From Candidatus Binatus soli (GTDB lineage: Bacteria > Desulfobacterota > Binatia > Binatales > Binataceae): DNA of 38,151 nucleotides. Every line of letters starts with the position of its first letter. Position 1 is the first letter of the stretch. The DNA lies in NCBI GenBank assembly GCA_002479255.1, contig DLMJ01000036.1:74126-112276 (forward strand), in the 5' to 3' direction. The notes beneath the pieces are model-generated. The model made no database searches. It saw only the letters and a program-made list of their open reading frames with translations, and was not told where the DNA came from. Positions 7,981 to 15,961 of this stretch are shown piece after piece. Both the position numbers and the translations under genes were made by a program.

Positions 7981-9160
7981 TGGGTGCCTTTCTTCCGTAG
8001 AGCTTCTTGTAGAGCGTGGTACGTTCGACCGCGACGCGGCCCATCTCGCGCGCTTTTTCCTCGAACAAATCGACCGGCACGAACTCACCCGAGTCGCCGC
8101 CGGCCAGGGCCGTGATCATTTCCTCCATCAGCGTGCCCGAAAAATCATTGCATCCGGCCTTGAGCGTGAGCGCCGCGAGATCGAGGCCGCACTTGACCCA
8201 CGAGGTCTGGATATTGTCGATTTGCCCGCGCAGGAACAGGCGCGAGAACGCGTACATCTGGAAATCCAGTTGACCGCGATCCACGGGCGAGACCAGGCCC
8301 TTGCGGTAAAGCATCGTGTTCTGATGGATGAATCTGAGCGGCACGAACTCGGTGAAGCCGTGCGTCTGCTTCTGGATCGTGCGGATCAAGTCGAGATGAT
8401 TCACCACATGGTGGGGAGTCTCGACGTGACCGTACATGACGGTTGACGTGGTTGGCACGCCGACCGCATGAGCGGTGGTGATTATCTCGACCCACGCGGA
8501 AACATCGACCTTCTTATGACTGAGGATCTCGCGCACGCCGTCGTCGAGGATTTCCGCGGCGGTGCCCGGGATCGAGCCCAGTCCGTGCTCCTTGAGCATC
8601 GTGATGTATTCCGGATAGTCCATCCGCACGCGTCTGGCGCCGTACATTATCTCCATCGGCGAGAAGGCGTGGATGTGTATCTCGGGAAATGCGCCCTTCA
8701 TCGTATCGAGCAGGTCGCGATACTTGAACGGCGGCATGTCGGGGTTGATGCCGCCCTGCATGCAGATCTCGGTCGCTCCACGCGCGACTGCGTCGGCCAC
8801 TTTGCGCACGATCGTTTGGTCGGAATGATCGTAGGCGTCGGCCTCCCAGCGTTGACGCTTGAAGCCGCAGAACTGGCATCCCACGAAACAGACATTGGTG
8901 AAGTTGATGTTGCGATTGACGATGTAGGTGACTTCGTTGCCGACGTCCTCGGCGCGTGCGATGTCGGCGCATCTGATGGTCGCGCGCAAGTCGTCGCCCT
9001 CCGCGGTGTATAGCAGCAGGCCTTCTTCGGGCGTCAGTTCTCTTTTCAGGAGAGCGTGTTCGAGCGCGGTGCGCACGGCGGGGGACGCCTTGCCAAGCAA
9101 AGCGTCAACGGGAGTCGCTTCGATTTCGTCAACGTAATCTCGCCAGTACTCCAGATTCAT
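7907..9160 (-). CDS. cofH: Fo synthase subunit 2, radical SAM enzyme
   Basis: CofH is a radical SAM enzyme that couples tyrosine to the ribityl-aminouracil precursor; with CofG it makes the deazaflavin Fo. The 417-residue protein has the radical SAM triad in NVCFVGCQFCGF (Cys91, Cys95, Cys98, CX3CX2C). This is followed by TEICMQGGINPDMPPFKY and the HAFSPMEIMYGARR block typical of CofH/MqnC-type enzymes. SIPGTAAEILDD is also conserved. The ATG at 9160 overlaps the cofG TGA as ATGA, showing tight coupling. The C-terminal 25 residues are disordered (SSPVPADHHACGGSGCS) with a cluster of Cys and His of unknown meaning. Confidence 0.93.
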   Translation of the reverse strand: MNLEYWRDYVDEIEATPVDALLGKASPAVRTALEHALLKRELTPEEGLLLYTAEGDDLRATIRCADIARAEDVGNEVTYIVNRNINFTNVCFVGCQFCGFKRQRWEADAYDHSDQTIVRKVADAVARGATEICMQGGINPDMPPFKYRDLLDTMKGAFPEIHIHAFSPMEIMYGARRVRMDYPEYITMLKEHGLGSIPGTAAEILDDGVREILSHKKVDVSAWVEIITTAHAVGVPTTSTVMYGHVETPHHVVNHLDLIRTIQKQTHGFTEFVPLRFIHQNTMLYRKGLVSPVDRGQLDFQMYAFSRLFLRGQIDNIQTSWVKCGLDLAALTLKAGCNDFSGTLMEEMITALAGGDSGEFVPVDLFEEKAREMGRVAVERTTLYKKLYGRKAPNGARPIASSPVPADHHACGGSGCS

Positions 9161-10347
9161 TGTTGGCCTCCGACGGATCGATCCCATATCGCGCGCACTT
9201 TAGTCGCGACCGCCGGGTCGAGCCACTCATCATTGATGTATTCGGGATAAATTGCGAGCCTTTCATCGAGCCTGAATCCAGCTCGCGCGCATCGCTCGGC
9301 GAGCCTTTCGATGTGCGGCCACGGCGCCTCGGGGTTCACGTAGTCCTTGCTGAGCGGCGAAATTCCGCCCCAGTCGTTGATTCCGGCGCTCAGGAACAAC
9401 TCGATCTGACGCGGCGACAAGTTAGGCGGCGCCTGTACGTTCATCGCCGGCCCGAGCACCAGGCGCGCGGTCGCGATCGCCCGCGCCATGTCGTATGCGT
9501 CAGGCTCCGGCGCATCGGCCATCGCAATTTCAGGCTTGGCGCGAAAATTCTGGATGATCACTTCCTGGATATGGCCGTGACGCTCATGGGTGTCGCGAAT
9601 CGCTGTCAGGCTCAGCGCGCGTTCGGCCGGAGTCTCGCCGATCCCGAGCAGGATTCCGGTCGTGAACGGAATTCGGATCGCGCCTGCCTCATCTATCATC
9701 TTAATCCGCAGCGCAGGATCCTTGTCCGGCGCGGCCTGATGCACTGCGCCGCGCGCGCGCAGTCCCGGCGAGATATTTTCGAGCATCAGACCCATGCTCG
9801 CGTTGAGCGGACGCAGCGCGCGCATTTCATCGGACGTCATCAGGCCGGCGTTGGTATGCGGCAGCAGTCCCTCAGCCAGCGCGATTTCGCAGGCGCGGCC
9901 GACGTATTCGATCGTGGTGCGGACGCCCAGCCGCGCCAGCGTCTCGCGATATTCCTTGAATGCGACCTCGGGCTTGTCGCCCAGGCACATCAGCGCCTCT
10001 TTGCATCCGAGTTCGGCGCCACGCCGCGACCAATCGGCAATCTCGTCAGGCATCATCGTCCACGCGCCCGGGTCGCCGGGGTCTTTGCGGAACGTGCAAT
10101 AGGTGCATCGGTCGCGGCAGAGATTGGTGACGGGCAGAAAGACTTTGCGCGAGTAGGTTACGTCGCGGCCCTTGCCACGATCGCGGAGTTCAGCCGCCGC
10201 GGAGAGCATGGCGTCGAGGCCGCCATCGGGACATTCGATAAGCGCGATCGCGTCGGCATCGCTTAAGCGCGCGCCCGCGAGCGCTCGATCGAGGATATCG
10301 CGGATCGGCGCGCGTTCCCGCGGCGCGGAAGCGAGCGATGAATGCAT
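9157..10347 (-). CDS. cofG: Fo synthase subunit 1, radical SAM enzyme
   Basis: CofG is the second radical SAM half of Fo synthase and completes the deazaflavin ring. With the ATG at 10347 the protein has 396 residues. The cluster motif is NLCRDRCTYCTF (Cys77, Cys81, Cys84), then the family segments EALMCLGDKPE, LPHTNAGLMT, FTTGILLGIGET and INDWGGISPLSKD. Upstream starts at 10359 (TTG) and 10356 (ATG) are in frame. The promoter -10 box at 10365-10370 would place the transcript start near them, so 10347 is preferred. There is no clear ribosome-binding site. It is the first gene of the F420 operon. Confidence 0.92.
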   Translation of the reverse strand: MHSSLASAPRERAPIRDILDRALAGARLSDADAIALIECPDGGLDAMLSAAAELRDRGKGRDVTYSRKVFLPVTNLCRDRCTYCTFRKDPGDPGAWTMMPDEIADWSRRGAELGCKEALMCLGDKPEVAFKEYRETLARLGVRTTIEYVGRACEIALAEGLLPHTNAGLMTSDEMRALRPLNASMGLMLENISPGLRARGAVHQAAPDKDPALRIKMIDEAGAIRIPFTTGILLGIGETPAERALSLTAIRDTHERHGHIQEVIIQNFRAKPEIAMADAPEPDAYDMARAIATARLVLGPAMNVQAPPNLSPRQIELFLSAGINDWGGISPLSKDYVNPEAPWPHIERLAERCARAGFRLDERLAIYPEYINDEWLDPAVATKVRAIWDRSVGGQQ

Positions 10348-10364
10348 CGACGGCATCAATCGCG

Positions 10365-10393
10365 TTTATAAGCGATCAGTTACGGTGAGGCAA
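10365..10393 (-). promoter_or_regulatory. Sigma-70-type promoter for the F420 operon
   Basis: On the minus strand TTGCCT (10393-10388) is followed after exactly 17 bp by TATAAA (10370-10365). The match to the -35/-10 consensus is good for such GC-rich DNA. A GCAAC-CTA-GTTGC palindrome (plus strand 10390-10402) overlaps the -35 side and could be an operator. The predicted transcript start falls at about 10358, within 15 bp of the cofG start, so the leader is very short or absent. Confidence 0.65.
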
Positions 10394-10447
10394 CCTAGTT
10401 GCAAAACAAAACTGCGCCGCTCGCGATCTGGGCGCGCCGATTTACGC

Positions 10448-11107
10448 TCAAGCCGGATGCGCACCCTGTTGCGAGCGCACCTGGCGCAGCATGTTCGCGA
10501 TCTGGCCGCTCAGATCGCCGACCGTTCGGCTAAGCGCAGCCGCCGCATCCGTGGTATCGCCGGGCTTGGAGGGCTGCGTCAGATTGGACTCCGCAGTATA
10601 CAGGATGTTCTTGCCGGTGGAGTCGAGAATCGTCCATTTCGCCGATAGTTGCGCGTTGCCCTGGCCGTCGGTCTCGAAGCGATAGACGTCAATCTGGACC
10701 TGAAAATCGATATGCGTGGTGTTGTACCACGGGAAGATAATCACGCGCCGCGTCCCGGCTTGCGCGGCGAGGTCGCGCGCCATCACGTTCGTGAAACCGT
10801 TCTGCAGCGATTCGCCCCATCGCGCGTCCTTTGAGAGCTCGAGACGATTGGGGGCAGCCCGCGTCACTACTTCCTGGCGATCGAGGTACGGAGGCAGTTT
10901 GATCGGCCCAAGTCCGATCGCGAAATCGCCGCCCACGCCCTGCGCAGCCGCCGGCGCCGCAGTGCCCGCCGTGGGTGTGAGGAGATAAAACTTCGTGATA
11001 TCCGGCTGTGGGGCGAGAATCGTTTTGGCGACATCGGAACATCCTGCCAGCGCCATCGCGATCGCGCCGACCGCACAAGTCTTCACAAGCTGTCTGGTCG
11101 AGGTCAT
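10448..11107 (-). CDS. PqiC/ABC-auxiliary-type lipoprotein of the lipid transport operon
   Basis: The 219-residue protein has a lipoprotein signal: a basic N-terminus, a hydrophobic stretch, and the lipobox LAGC with Cys23. After it, PDITKFYLLTP, FAIGLGPIKLPPYLDRQEVVTR and WGESLQNGFTNVMARDL follow the ABC_trans_aux (PqiC/YmbA) pattern. Such lipoproteins are anchored in the outer membrane and work with MCE-domain proteins to carry phospholipid between membranes. The ATG lies 2 bp after the MlaD-like stop, and the gene is last in the four-gene operon. No rho-independent terminator is visible in the 100 bp to the next gene. Confidence 0.85.
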   Translation of the reverse strand: MTSTRQLVKTCAVGAIAMALAGCSDVAKTILAPQPDITKFYLLTPTAGTAAPAAAQGVGGDFAIGLGPIKLPPYLDRQEVVTRAAPNRLELSKDARWGESLQNGFTNVMARDLAAQAGTRRVIIFPWYNTTHIDFQVQIDVYRFETDGQGNAQLSAKWTILDSTGKNILYTAESNLTQPSKPGDTTDAAAALSRTVGDLSGQIANMLRQVRSQQGAHPA

Positions 11108-11109
11108 CG

Positions 11110-12096
11110 TTAATCCTGGCTGATGTCGCGCCCGCGAATGATTGCACTCGGGTTACGTTGCAGGTAGTCGGCCAGCTCCTTGATCGAGTGCGCGGCGGCG
11201 GAGACGTCCTGCAGCGTCTGCAGCACCTGGTAGTTGACGGGAGAGTTCGGCTCGATCGCCGTTTGGACGGCGCCGAACGTCAGCCGGGCCTGCTTCGCTG
11301 CGGCGTCTGCGGAAACCGAGGTCTTCTGCAAAGAGTCCGACAGGGGAGGTACCTGGCTGTTCATCGTGCTGAGAGTCTGCTGTGCGCCAGCCAGCGTTCG
11401 TTCCAGTTGCCGGCGTGTTTTTTCGGAATTGGCCACCGCTTCCCTGAGCCCAGGCGAGCTGGTGAGTTGCCTGATGGAATTCACCATATCGGTCATCTGC
11501 TGGAAAACGGCGCCGAAGTCCACCTTGTCGAGTTTTTCGAAAATTCGGACCGCCACCGCCTGGGCTTGTTCGAGGGTAGTTGGAATTGCGGGAATTTCCT
11601 GCAGCGGAGAACCCGGCGGCGCGACCATTTGAATCGGCATATTCGGCTCGATGTCCAGCGCCACGTATAGCAGGCCGGTCACGAAGCTGTCCGAGCCCAG
11701 TTGCGCGCGCAGCCCTTCCCGGATCAGGTTGGGAATTGTATGCGGGTCGCTCAAGTCCATGGTGGTGCCGCCGTGAGAAAGAATCTTTTCCTGATCGAGC
11801 TCGATGATTACCGGGATGCGCACCTGGGCCCTCAACTTGCCGGTGTCGCGGCTCACCTCCTGCTCCAGGCGCAATCGAATCTGTTTGACCTGGCCTATCT
11901 CGACGCCCTTGAACTTGACCAGCGCGCCGACCCTCAGGCCGTTGATACCGCCGCCGCCGCCGCCGAAGTAGATGACAAATTGGTGGGTGGTGCGGAACAG
12001 GTTTCCCGATCCGAAGGCCACAACCGCCGCCAGGATCAGGCCCAGTCCGCCCAAAACGAACGCACCCACGGTGGCCGGATTGATTCGTTTACCCAT
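11110..12096 (-). CDS. MCE-domain protein, MlaD-like
   Basis: The 328-residue substrate-binding component of an MCE lipid transporter has one N-terminal membrane helix (about 10-30) and a single MCE domain (about 38-120). The domain contains GINGLRVGALVKFKGVEIGQVKQIRL. A long helical C-terminal region (about 190-310) is rich in Gln, Thr and Leu and could form a coiled-coil needle or hexameric tube. It is longer than E. coli MlaD (about 180 residues), closer to proteins that pair with PqiC-like lipoproteins. It sits in the inner membrane facing the periplasm. The 5' end overlaps the ATPase gene by 8 bp. Confidence 0.88.
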   Translation of the reverse strand: MGKRINPATVGAFVLGGLGLILAAVVAFGSGNLFRTTHQFVIYFGGGGGGINGLRVGALVKFKGVEIGQVKQIRLRLEQEVSRDTGKLRAQVRIPVIIELDQEKILSHGGTTMDLSDPHTIPNLIREGLRAQLGSDSFVTGLLYVALDIEPNMPIQMVAPPGSPLQEIPAIPTTLEQAQAVAVRIFEKLDKVDFGAVFQQMTDMVNSIRQLTSSPGLREAVANSEKTRRQLERTLAGAQQTLSTMNSQVPPLSDSLQKTSVSADAAAKQARLTFGAVQTAIEPNSPVNYQVLQTLQDVSAAAHSIKELADYLQRNPSAIIRGRDISQD

Positions 12097-12937
12097 GATT
12101 CCTCGCTGATTTGTCCGCGTCTTTTCCTCCGCGGGTGAGGAAGGTTTTCACGCGCTGATCGGTGCAATGCGCCAGCAGGTCCTTGGGGTCGCCGTGTGCG
12201 ATCATGGCCCTGCTCTCCGCGTCGAGAAAGACGCTGTTGTTGCCGATCGCAAAAATGCTGGCCAGCTCGTGACTCACGACGACGATCGTCGCGCCGAGGT
12301 TGTCGCGCAGTTCCAGGATTAAGTCGTCGAGCAGGCGCGAACTTATCGGATCGAGGCCGGACGACGGCTCGTCAAAGAAAAGTATTTCCGGGTCCAGCGC
12401 GATCGCACGCGCAAGTCCCGCCCGCTTTTTCATCCCGCCGCTGATCTGACTGGGATAGTAGTCCTCGAAGCCCTTGAGCCCGACCAGCGCCAGCTTCAGC
12501 GCAGCAACTTCCCGAATTTCCGCGTCCGACAGATCGGTAAATTCGCCGAGCGGCAGTCCCACGTTTTCCGCCAGCGTCATCGAGTTCCATAGCGCGCCGC
12601 TCTGGTAGAGAACGCCGAAGTACCGCAGCATCGCCTCGCGCTCGAGCGGCTCGCCTCTGGTGAAGTTGAAATCGCCGTACCAAACCTCGCCCTCAGCGGG
12701 CACGATCAGCCCGAGCAGGTGGCGGAGCAGGGTACTTTTGCCGCTGCCGCTGCCGCCCATTATTATGAAGATGTCGCCGTGATTCACGGTGAAGTTTATA
12801 TCTTTCATCAACACGAAGGTTCCGTACGCCATGGTGAGATTCTTGACCGTGATGGGCGGAGGACCCTCCTTGGGAAACTTCACCCTGGAGAGGCGTTTGC
12901 CGTCCGAAGACTTGATTGATGAGGGGGTGGTGGCCAT
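12089..12937 (-). CDS. MCE lipid transporter ATPase, MlaF-like
   Basis: The 282-residue ABC ATPase has Walker A GGSGSGKST (61-69), a Q-loop near VLYQSGALWNSMTL, signature SGGMKKR (166-172), Walker B ILFFDE (185-190) followed by PSSGLDP, and an H-loop in VVVSHELASIFAI. The GALWNSMTLAENV and SGGMKKRAGLARA phrases are characteristic of the MlaF/Mkl subgroup. A 30-residue polar N-terminal extension precedes the domain. It energises lipid movement through the MlaE-like permease encoded just upstream. Confidence 0.92.
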   Translation of the reverse strand: MATTPSSIKSSDGKRLSRVKFPKEGPPPITVKNLTMAYGTFVLMKDINFTVNHGDIFIIMGGSGSGKSTLLRHLLGLIVPAEGEVWYGDFNFTRGEPLEREAMLRYFGVLYQSGALWNSMTLAENVGLPLGEFTDLSDAEIREVAALKLALVGLKGFEDYYPSQISGGMKKRAGLARAIALDPEILFFDEPSSGLDPISSRLLDDLILELRDNLGATIVVVSHELASIFAIGNNSVFLDAESRAMIAHGDPKDLLAHCTDQRVKTFLTRGGKDADKSARNHG

Positions 12938-12977
12938 ATCAGCGCGCCGGGCTGTGCAGGTTGATTCTCACTTCCAG

Positions 12978-14129
12978 CTAAAGTCCGAGGAGATTGAAGA
13001 TGAAGGCGAACATTCCGCACGCGACGATTACATAGACGATTCCCGTAACCACCGCCGAAGTCGCCGCGTCACCGACCGCCGACGAGCTGTCGCCGCACTG
13101 GAACCCGCGCAGGCATCCGGCGACCCCGATAATTACGCCGTAAACAGCGGCCTTGAATACGCCGCCCAAGATTTCGGTGAGTGTGACCGCGTTTGCCGTT
13201 TCGCGAATGTACGTGCCGACCGAGATATGCAGCATCGTCGCGCCGACGAACGCTCCGCCTGCTACACCGAGGCAATCGGCGTACACGCATAGCAGCGGGA
13301 TCATCAGGAACAGGGCCAGCACGCGCGGCAAGACCAGGAATTCGAGCGGCGAGATTCCCATCGTGGTCAGCGCGTCGATTTCCTGCGTCACTTTCATCGA
13401 GCCGAGCTGCGCGGCAAACGCGGCTCCGGTGCGGCCGGCCATGATGATCGCGGTCATCATCGCGCCCATGTCGCGGCTCATCGCAATTCCGACCAGGTCG
13501 GCGACGTATATTGCCGCGCCGAATTGTTGCAGCTGAACCGCGCCCATGAACGCGAGAATCACCCCGACCAGGAAACTGACCAGCGTGATGATGCCGAACG
13601 CGCTGGCGCCGCAATCCTGGATCGCGATCATCAGGTCAACCCTTCGAAAACGCGCCTTGCCAACGCACAGCATGGCGAACGCGATCGCAACTTCGCCGAG
13701 GAAGCGCAAAAATTCTTGCAGCCCGCGCGCATACAAAATCGTCGCCTGGCCAAGCTCTTCGATGAACGTGGCATGCGACGCCTCGTGGCGCGCGCCGAGT
13801 TTTTCCGGCACCGCTTCCGCCAGCTGGATCAAGCCCCGCACGCCCTCGGGAAGCGGGCTCCAATCCGCGGGCAAGTTGCGCTTATGGCAGATCTCGCTGA
13901 CGCCCATGAGGAACGTGAGCAGGCCGCTGTCCCAGTCGCCAAGCCCGGCAGCGTCAAAGGTCAGCCTGACGGGCTTCGGCGCGGTGTCGAGTTGTTTCAG
14001 TACAAGGTCAGGCTCAGGCAGGCCACGGCGAAGATGCCAATCGCCGGCGAGCCGGACGACCAGCGTAGAGTTATCGGAGCGCGCAAATGAAAGTTCGCCC
14101 GACGGTTGGGATTGTTTGAGCGCCTGCAT
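12978..14129 (-). CDS. MlaE-family permease with N-terminal STAS-like domain
   Basis: Residues about 10-105 form a STAS-like domain (STLVVRLAGDWHLRRGL ... PVRLTFDAAGLGDWDSGLLTFL) resembling MlaB fused to the permease. Residues 125-383 are the MlaE permease: FGIITLVSFLVGVILAFMGA, the conserved RDMGAMMTAIIMAGRTGAAFAAQLG coupling region, then EIDALTTMGISPLEFLVLPR. This gives five to six membrane helices. The fusion explains why no separate mlaB is present. It is the first gene of the operon, divergent from the alcohol dehydrogenase gene, and 40 bp upstream of the ATPase gene. Confidence 0.9.
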   Translation of the reverse strand: MQALKQSQPSGELSFARSDNSTLVVRLAGDWHLRRGLPEPDLVLKQLDTAPKPVRLTFDAAGLGDWDSGLLTFLMGVSEICHKRNLPADWSPLPEGVRGLIQLAEAVPEKLGARHEASHATFIEELGQATILYARGLQEFLRFLGEVAIAFAMLCVGKARFRRVDLMIAIQDCGASAFGIITLVSFLVGVILAFMGAVQLQQFGAAIYVADLVGIAMSRDMGAMMTAIIMAGRTGAAFAAQLGSMKVTQEIDALTTMGISPLEFLVLPRVLALFLMIPLLCVYADCLGVAGGAFVGATMLHISVGTYIRETANAVTLTEILGGVFKAAVYGVIIGVAGCLRGFQCGDSSSAVGDAATSAVVTGIVYVIVACGMFAFIFNLLGL

Positions 14130-14198
14130 CCGTGCGGCTCAATAGAGCACGCCGATAAACGGTAGCACAATTATTTGCCTTTCGGTGGCTTACGGGGT

Positions 14199-14216
14199 TT
14201 GTTGGCAGGCCAACAA
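14199..14216. promoter_or_regulatory. Palindromic operator candidate in the divergent mla/adh region
   Basis: TTGTTGGC and GCCAACAA are perfect 8-bp arms around a 2-bp centre. The site lies 64 bp before the dehydrogenase start and 69 bp before the permease start, the usual place for an operator serving divergent promoters. A TATGAT at 14230-14235 could be the -10 box for the dehydrogenase. No regulator gene is adjacent. Confidence 0.5.
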
Positions 14217-14280
14217 CGGACGCGTCAGGTATGATATTTCCAGTTCGAGTTCAATCGTTGCAAATGAGATTGATGAAAAA

Positions 14281-15282
14281 ATGAAGGCGATGGTGGTCGA
14301 AAAGCCCGCGCCGATCGAATCGGATCCGCTCCACGCCATCGACACGGCCGTGCCCGAGCCGGGGCCGGGCGAAATTCTCGTGCGAGTACGCACTTGCGGC
14401 GTATGCCGGACCGATCTTCACGTCGCCGAAGGCGACCTGCCGCCGCGCCATCCGCGAATCATCCCCGGCCATGAAGTGGTGGGCGTCGTGGACAAGCGCG
14501 GGGCCGGCGCCGTTCGTTTCAAGCAGGGCGATCGAGTCGGGATCGCATGGCTTCGCGAGACCTGCGGCGGTTGCATCTATTGCCGCCGCGGGCGCGAAAA
14601 TCTCTGCCCGAACGCGCGCTTCACCGGCTACGACCACGACGGCGGTTACTGCGAGTGGGCCGCCGTGCGTGAGGATTTCGCTTACGCGATCCCCGATTCG
14701 CTTGGCGATGAGGAAGCGGCGCCCCTGTTGTGCGCCGGAATAATAGGATTTCGCGCAATCAAGCGTGCCGAGGTCAAGCCGGGTGCGACGGTCGGCCTCT
14801 ACGGCTTCGGCGGCTCGGCTCATCTTGCGATTCAGGTGATCCGCCACTGGGGATGCCGCGTGTTTGTCATGAGCCGGGGCGGACCGCATCGCGACCTGGC
14901 GAAAGATCTTGGCGCCGAATGGATCGGCAACGCAGAGGATCCGCCGCCCGCGCTGCTGGATGCGGCAATTCTGTTTGCTCCGGCGGGAAATCTCGTGTTG
15001 CCGGCTCTGAAAGCGCTCGATCGCGGAGGCATCCTGGCGGTCGCGGGAATTTACCTAAGTCCAATTCCGGCGCTGGACTACGAAAAGCATCTCTTCTATG
15101 AAAAAGAACTTCGCAGTGTGACGGCTAACACACGCGCCGACGGCGAAGAGTTCCTGAAGCTTGCGGGCGAGATACCGATTCGCACGAGTACCGTGGCCTT
15201 CGGGCTGGCCGAGGCGAATATGGCGCTCAAGATGCTCAAACACGACGAGATCAAAGGCGCCGGCGTGCTGCGAATTTCGTGA
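14281..15282 (+). CDS. Zinc-dependent alcohol dehydrogenase
   Basis: The 334-residue medium-chain dehydrogenase has catalytic zinc ligands Cys42 (TCGVCRTDLH), the GHE motif at 63-65, and a later Cys in APLLCAGI. The structural zinc cysteines are 95, 98, 101 and 109. The nucleotide-binding loop reads GLYGFGGSAHLAIQV; it deviates from the usual GxGxxG in having Ser-Ala after the glycines. The C-terminal half is a typical Rossmann domain. Substrate and NAD/NADP preference cannot be read from the sequence. The ATG at 14281 is chosen because homology begins at MKAMVVEKPAP; an in-frame upstream start at 14185 would add an unlike 32-residue leader across the palindrome. Confidence 0.88.
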   Translation: MKAMVVEKPAPIESDPLHAIDTAVPEPGPGEILVRVRTCGVCRTDLHVAEGDLPPRHPRIIPGHEVVGVVDKRGAGAVRFKQGDRVGIAWLRETCGGCIYCRRGRENLCPNARFTGYDHDGGYCEWAAVREDFAYAIPDSLGDEEAAPLLCAGIIGFRAIKRAEVKPGATVGLYGFGGSAHLAIQVIRHWGCRVFVMSRGGPHRDLAKDLGAEWIGNAEDPPPALLDAAILFAPAGNLVLPALKALDRGGILAVAGIYLSPIPALDYEKHLFYEKELRSVTANTRADGEEFLKLAGEIPIRTSTVAFGLAEANMALKMLKHDEIKGAGVLRIS

Positions 15283-15339
15283 GATGCCATGGCAGTGCAA
15301 GTTTTCCTTCACTCAGAACGGCCGTCTCATTAGGGTTCG

Positions 15340-15369
15340 TTGACGTGGCGACGCGATGCTTGCTACCCT
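15340..15369 (+). promoter_or_regulatory. Putative promoter for nuoB-nuoF-nuoG
   Basis: TTGACG (15340-15345) is followed after 18 bp by TACCCT (15364-15369), 46 bp before the nuoB ATG. The -35 box is good and the -10 box is weak. The spacing and position are plausible. A 12-bp match, TTGACGTGGCGA, recurs at 36730 upstream of the amide hydrolase gene. Confidence 0.4.
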
Positions 15370-15414
15370 TCAACCGTAGCAATCTAACGTAGACATCCAT
15401 CGCCAGAGGCATCA

Positions 15415-15951
15415 ATGGCTTTAATTAAGAGCGGGCTCGAGTCGTCCAAGGGCGACGAGAATATGCTGGGCGACACCGCGGTCCTGACCCGGCTGGACAA
15501 GGCTCTTGGTTGGGCGCGAAAGTTTTCGATTTTTCCGTATCCGTTCGCGACCGCCTGCTGCGCGATGGAATATATGTCGCTCTCGATGACTCCCTACGAC
15601 ATCGACCGCTTCGGCGCGCTGCTGCCGCGCTTCACTCCGCGCCAGGCGGATCTGCTGATGGTGATCGGCACCGTAACGGTCCGGCAGGGGCCGATTTTGC
15701 GCCGCGTTTACGATCAGATGGCGGAGCCTAAGTGGGTGATGGCGTTTGGCGCATGCGCCTCGACCGGCGGCTTCTACGACAATTACGCGACCTTGCCCGG
15801 CATCGACACAATTGTCCCGGTTGACGTGTATGTTCCTGGATGTCCTCCGCGGCCGGAAGGCGTGCTCGACGCACTGATGGCGCTACAGCGGAAAATCCAG
15901 GGCCAGAAGCAGAAACTGATGGCGCTCAGCGGCAAGCATCAAACCGCCTGA
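15415..15951 (+). CDS. nuoB: NADH-quinone oxidoreductase subunit B
   Basis: NuoB carries the terminal 4Fe-4S cluster N2 that passes electrons to quinone. The 178-residue protein has all four expected cysteines: the CC pair at 48-49 (FATACCAMEYM), Cys114 (AFGACASTGG) and Cys143 (VPGCPPRPEG). ADLLMVIGTVT is also conserved. It starts a three-gene set with nuoF 10 bp downstream. Genes for NuoA, C, D and the membrane subunits are not adjacent, unlike the usual nuoA-N order. The ORF may start at the ATG of 15415; Met17 is a less likely internal alternative. Confidence 0.94.
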   Translation: MALIKSGLESSKGDENMLGDTAVLTRLDKALGWARKFSIFPYPFATACCAMEYMSLSMTPYDIDRFGALLPRFTPRQADLLMVIGTVTVRQGPILRRVYDQMAEPKWVMAFGACASTGGFYDNYATLPGIDTIVPVDVYVPGCPPRPEGVLDALMALQRKIQGQKQKLMALSGKHQTA

Positions 15952-15961
15952 CCGGATTCAC

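Noticed and set aside
6904..8115. Long open frame on the plus strand (about 400 codons) across cofD and cofE
   Set aside because: It lies antisense to well-recognised cof genes; its protein is Arg/His/Ala-rich low-complexity typical of high-GC shadow frames.
9160..10266. Plus-strand open frame of about 368 codons across cofG
   Set aside because: Antisense shadow of a clear radical SAM gene with no recognisable domain.
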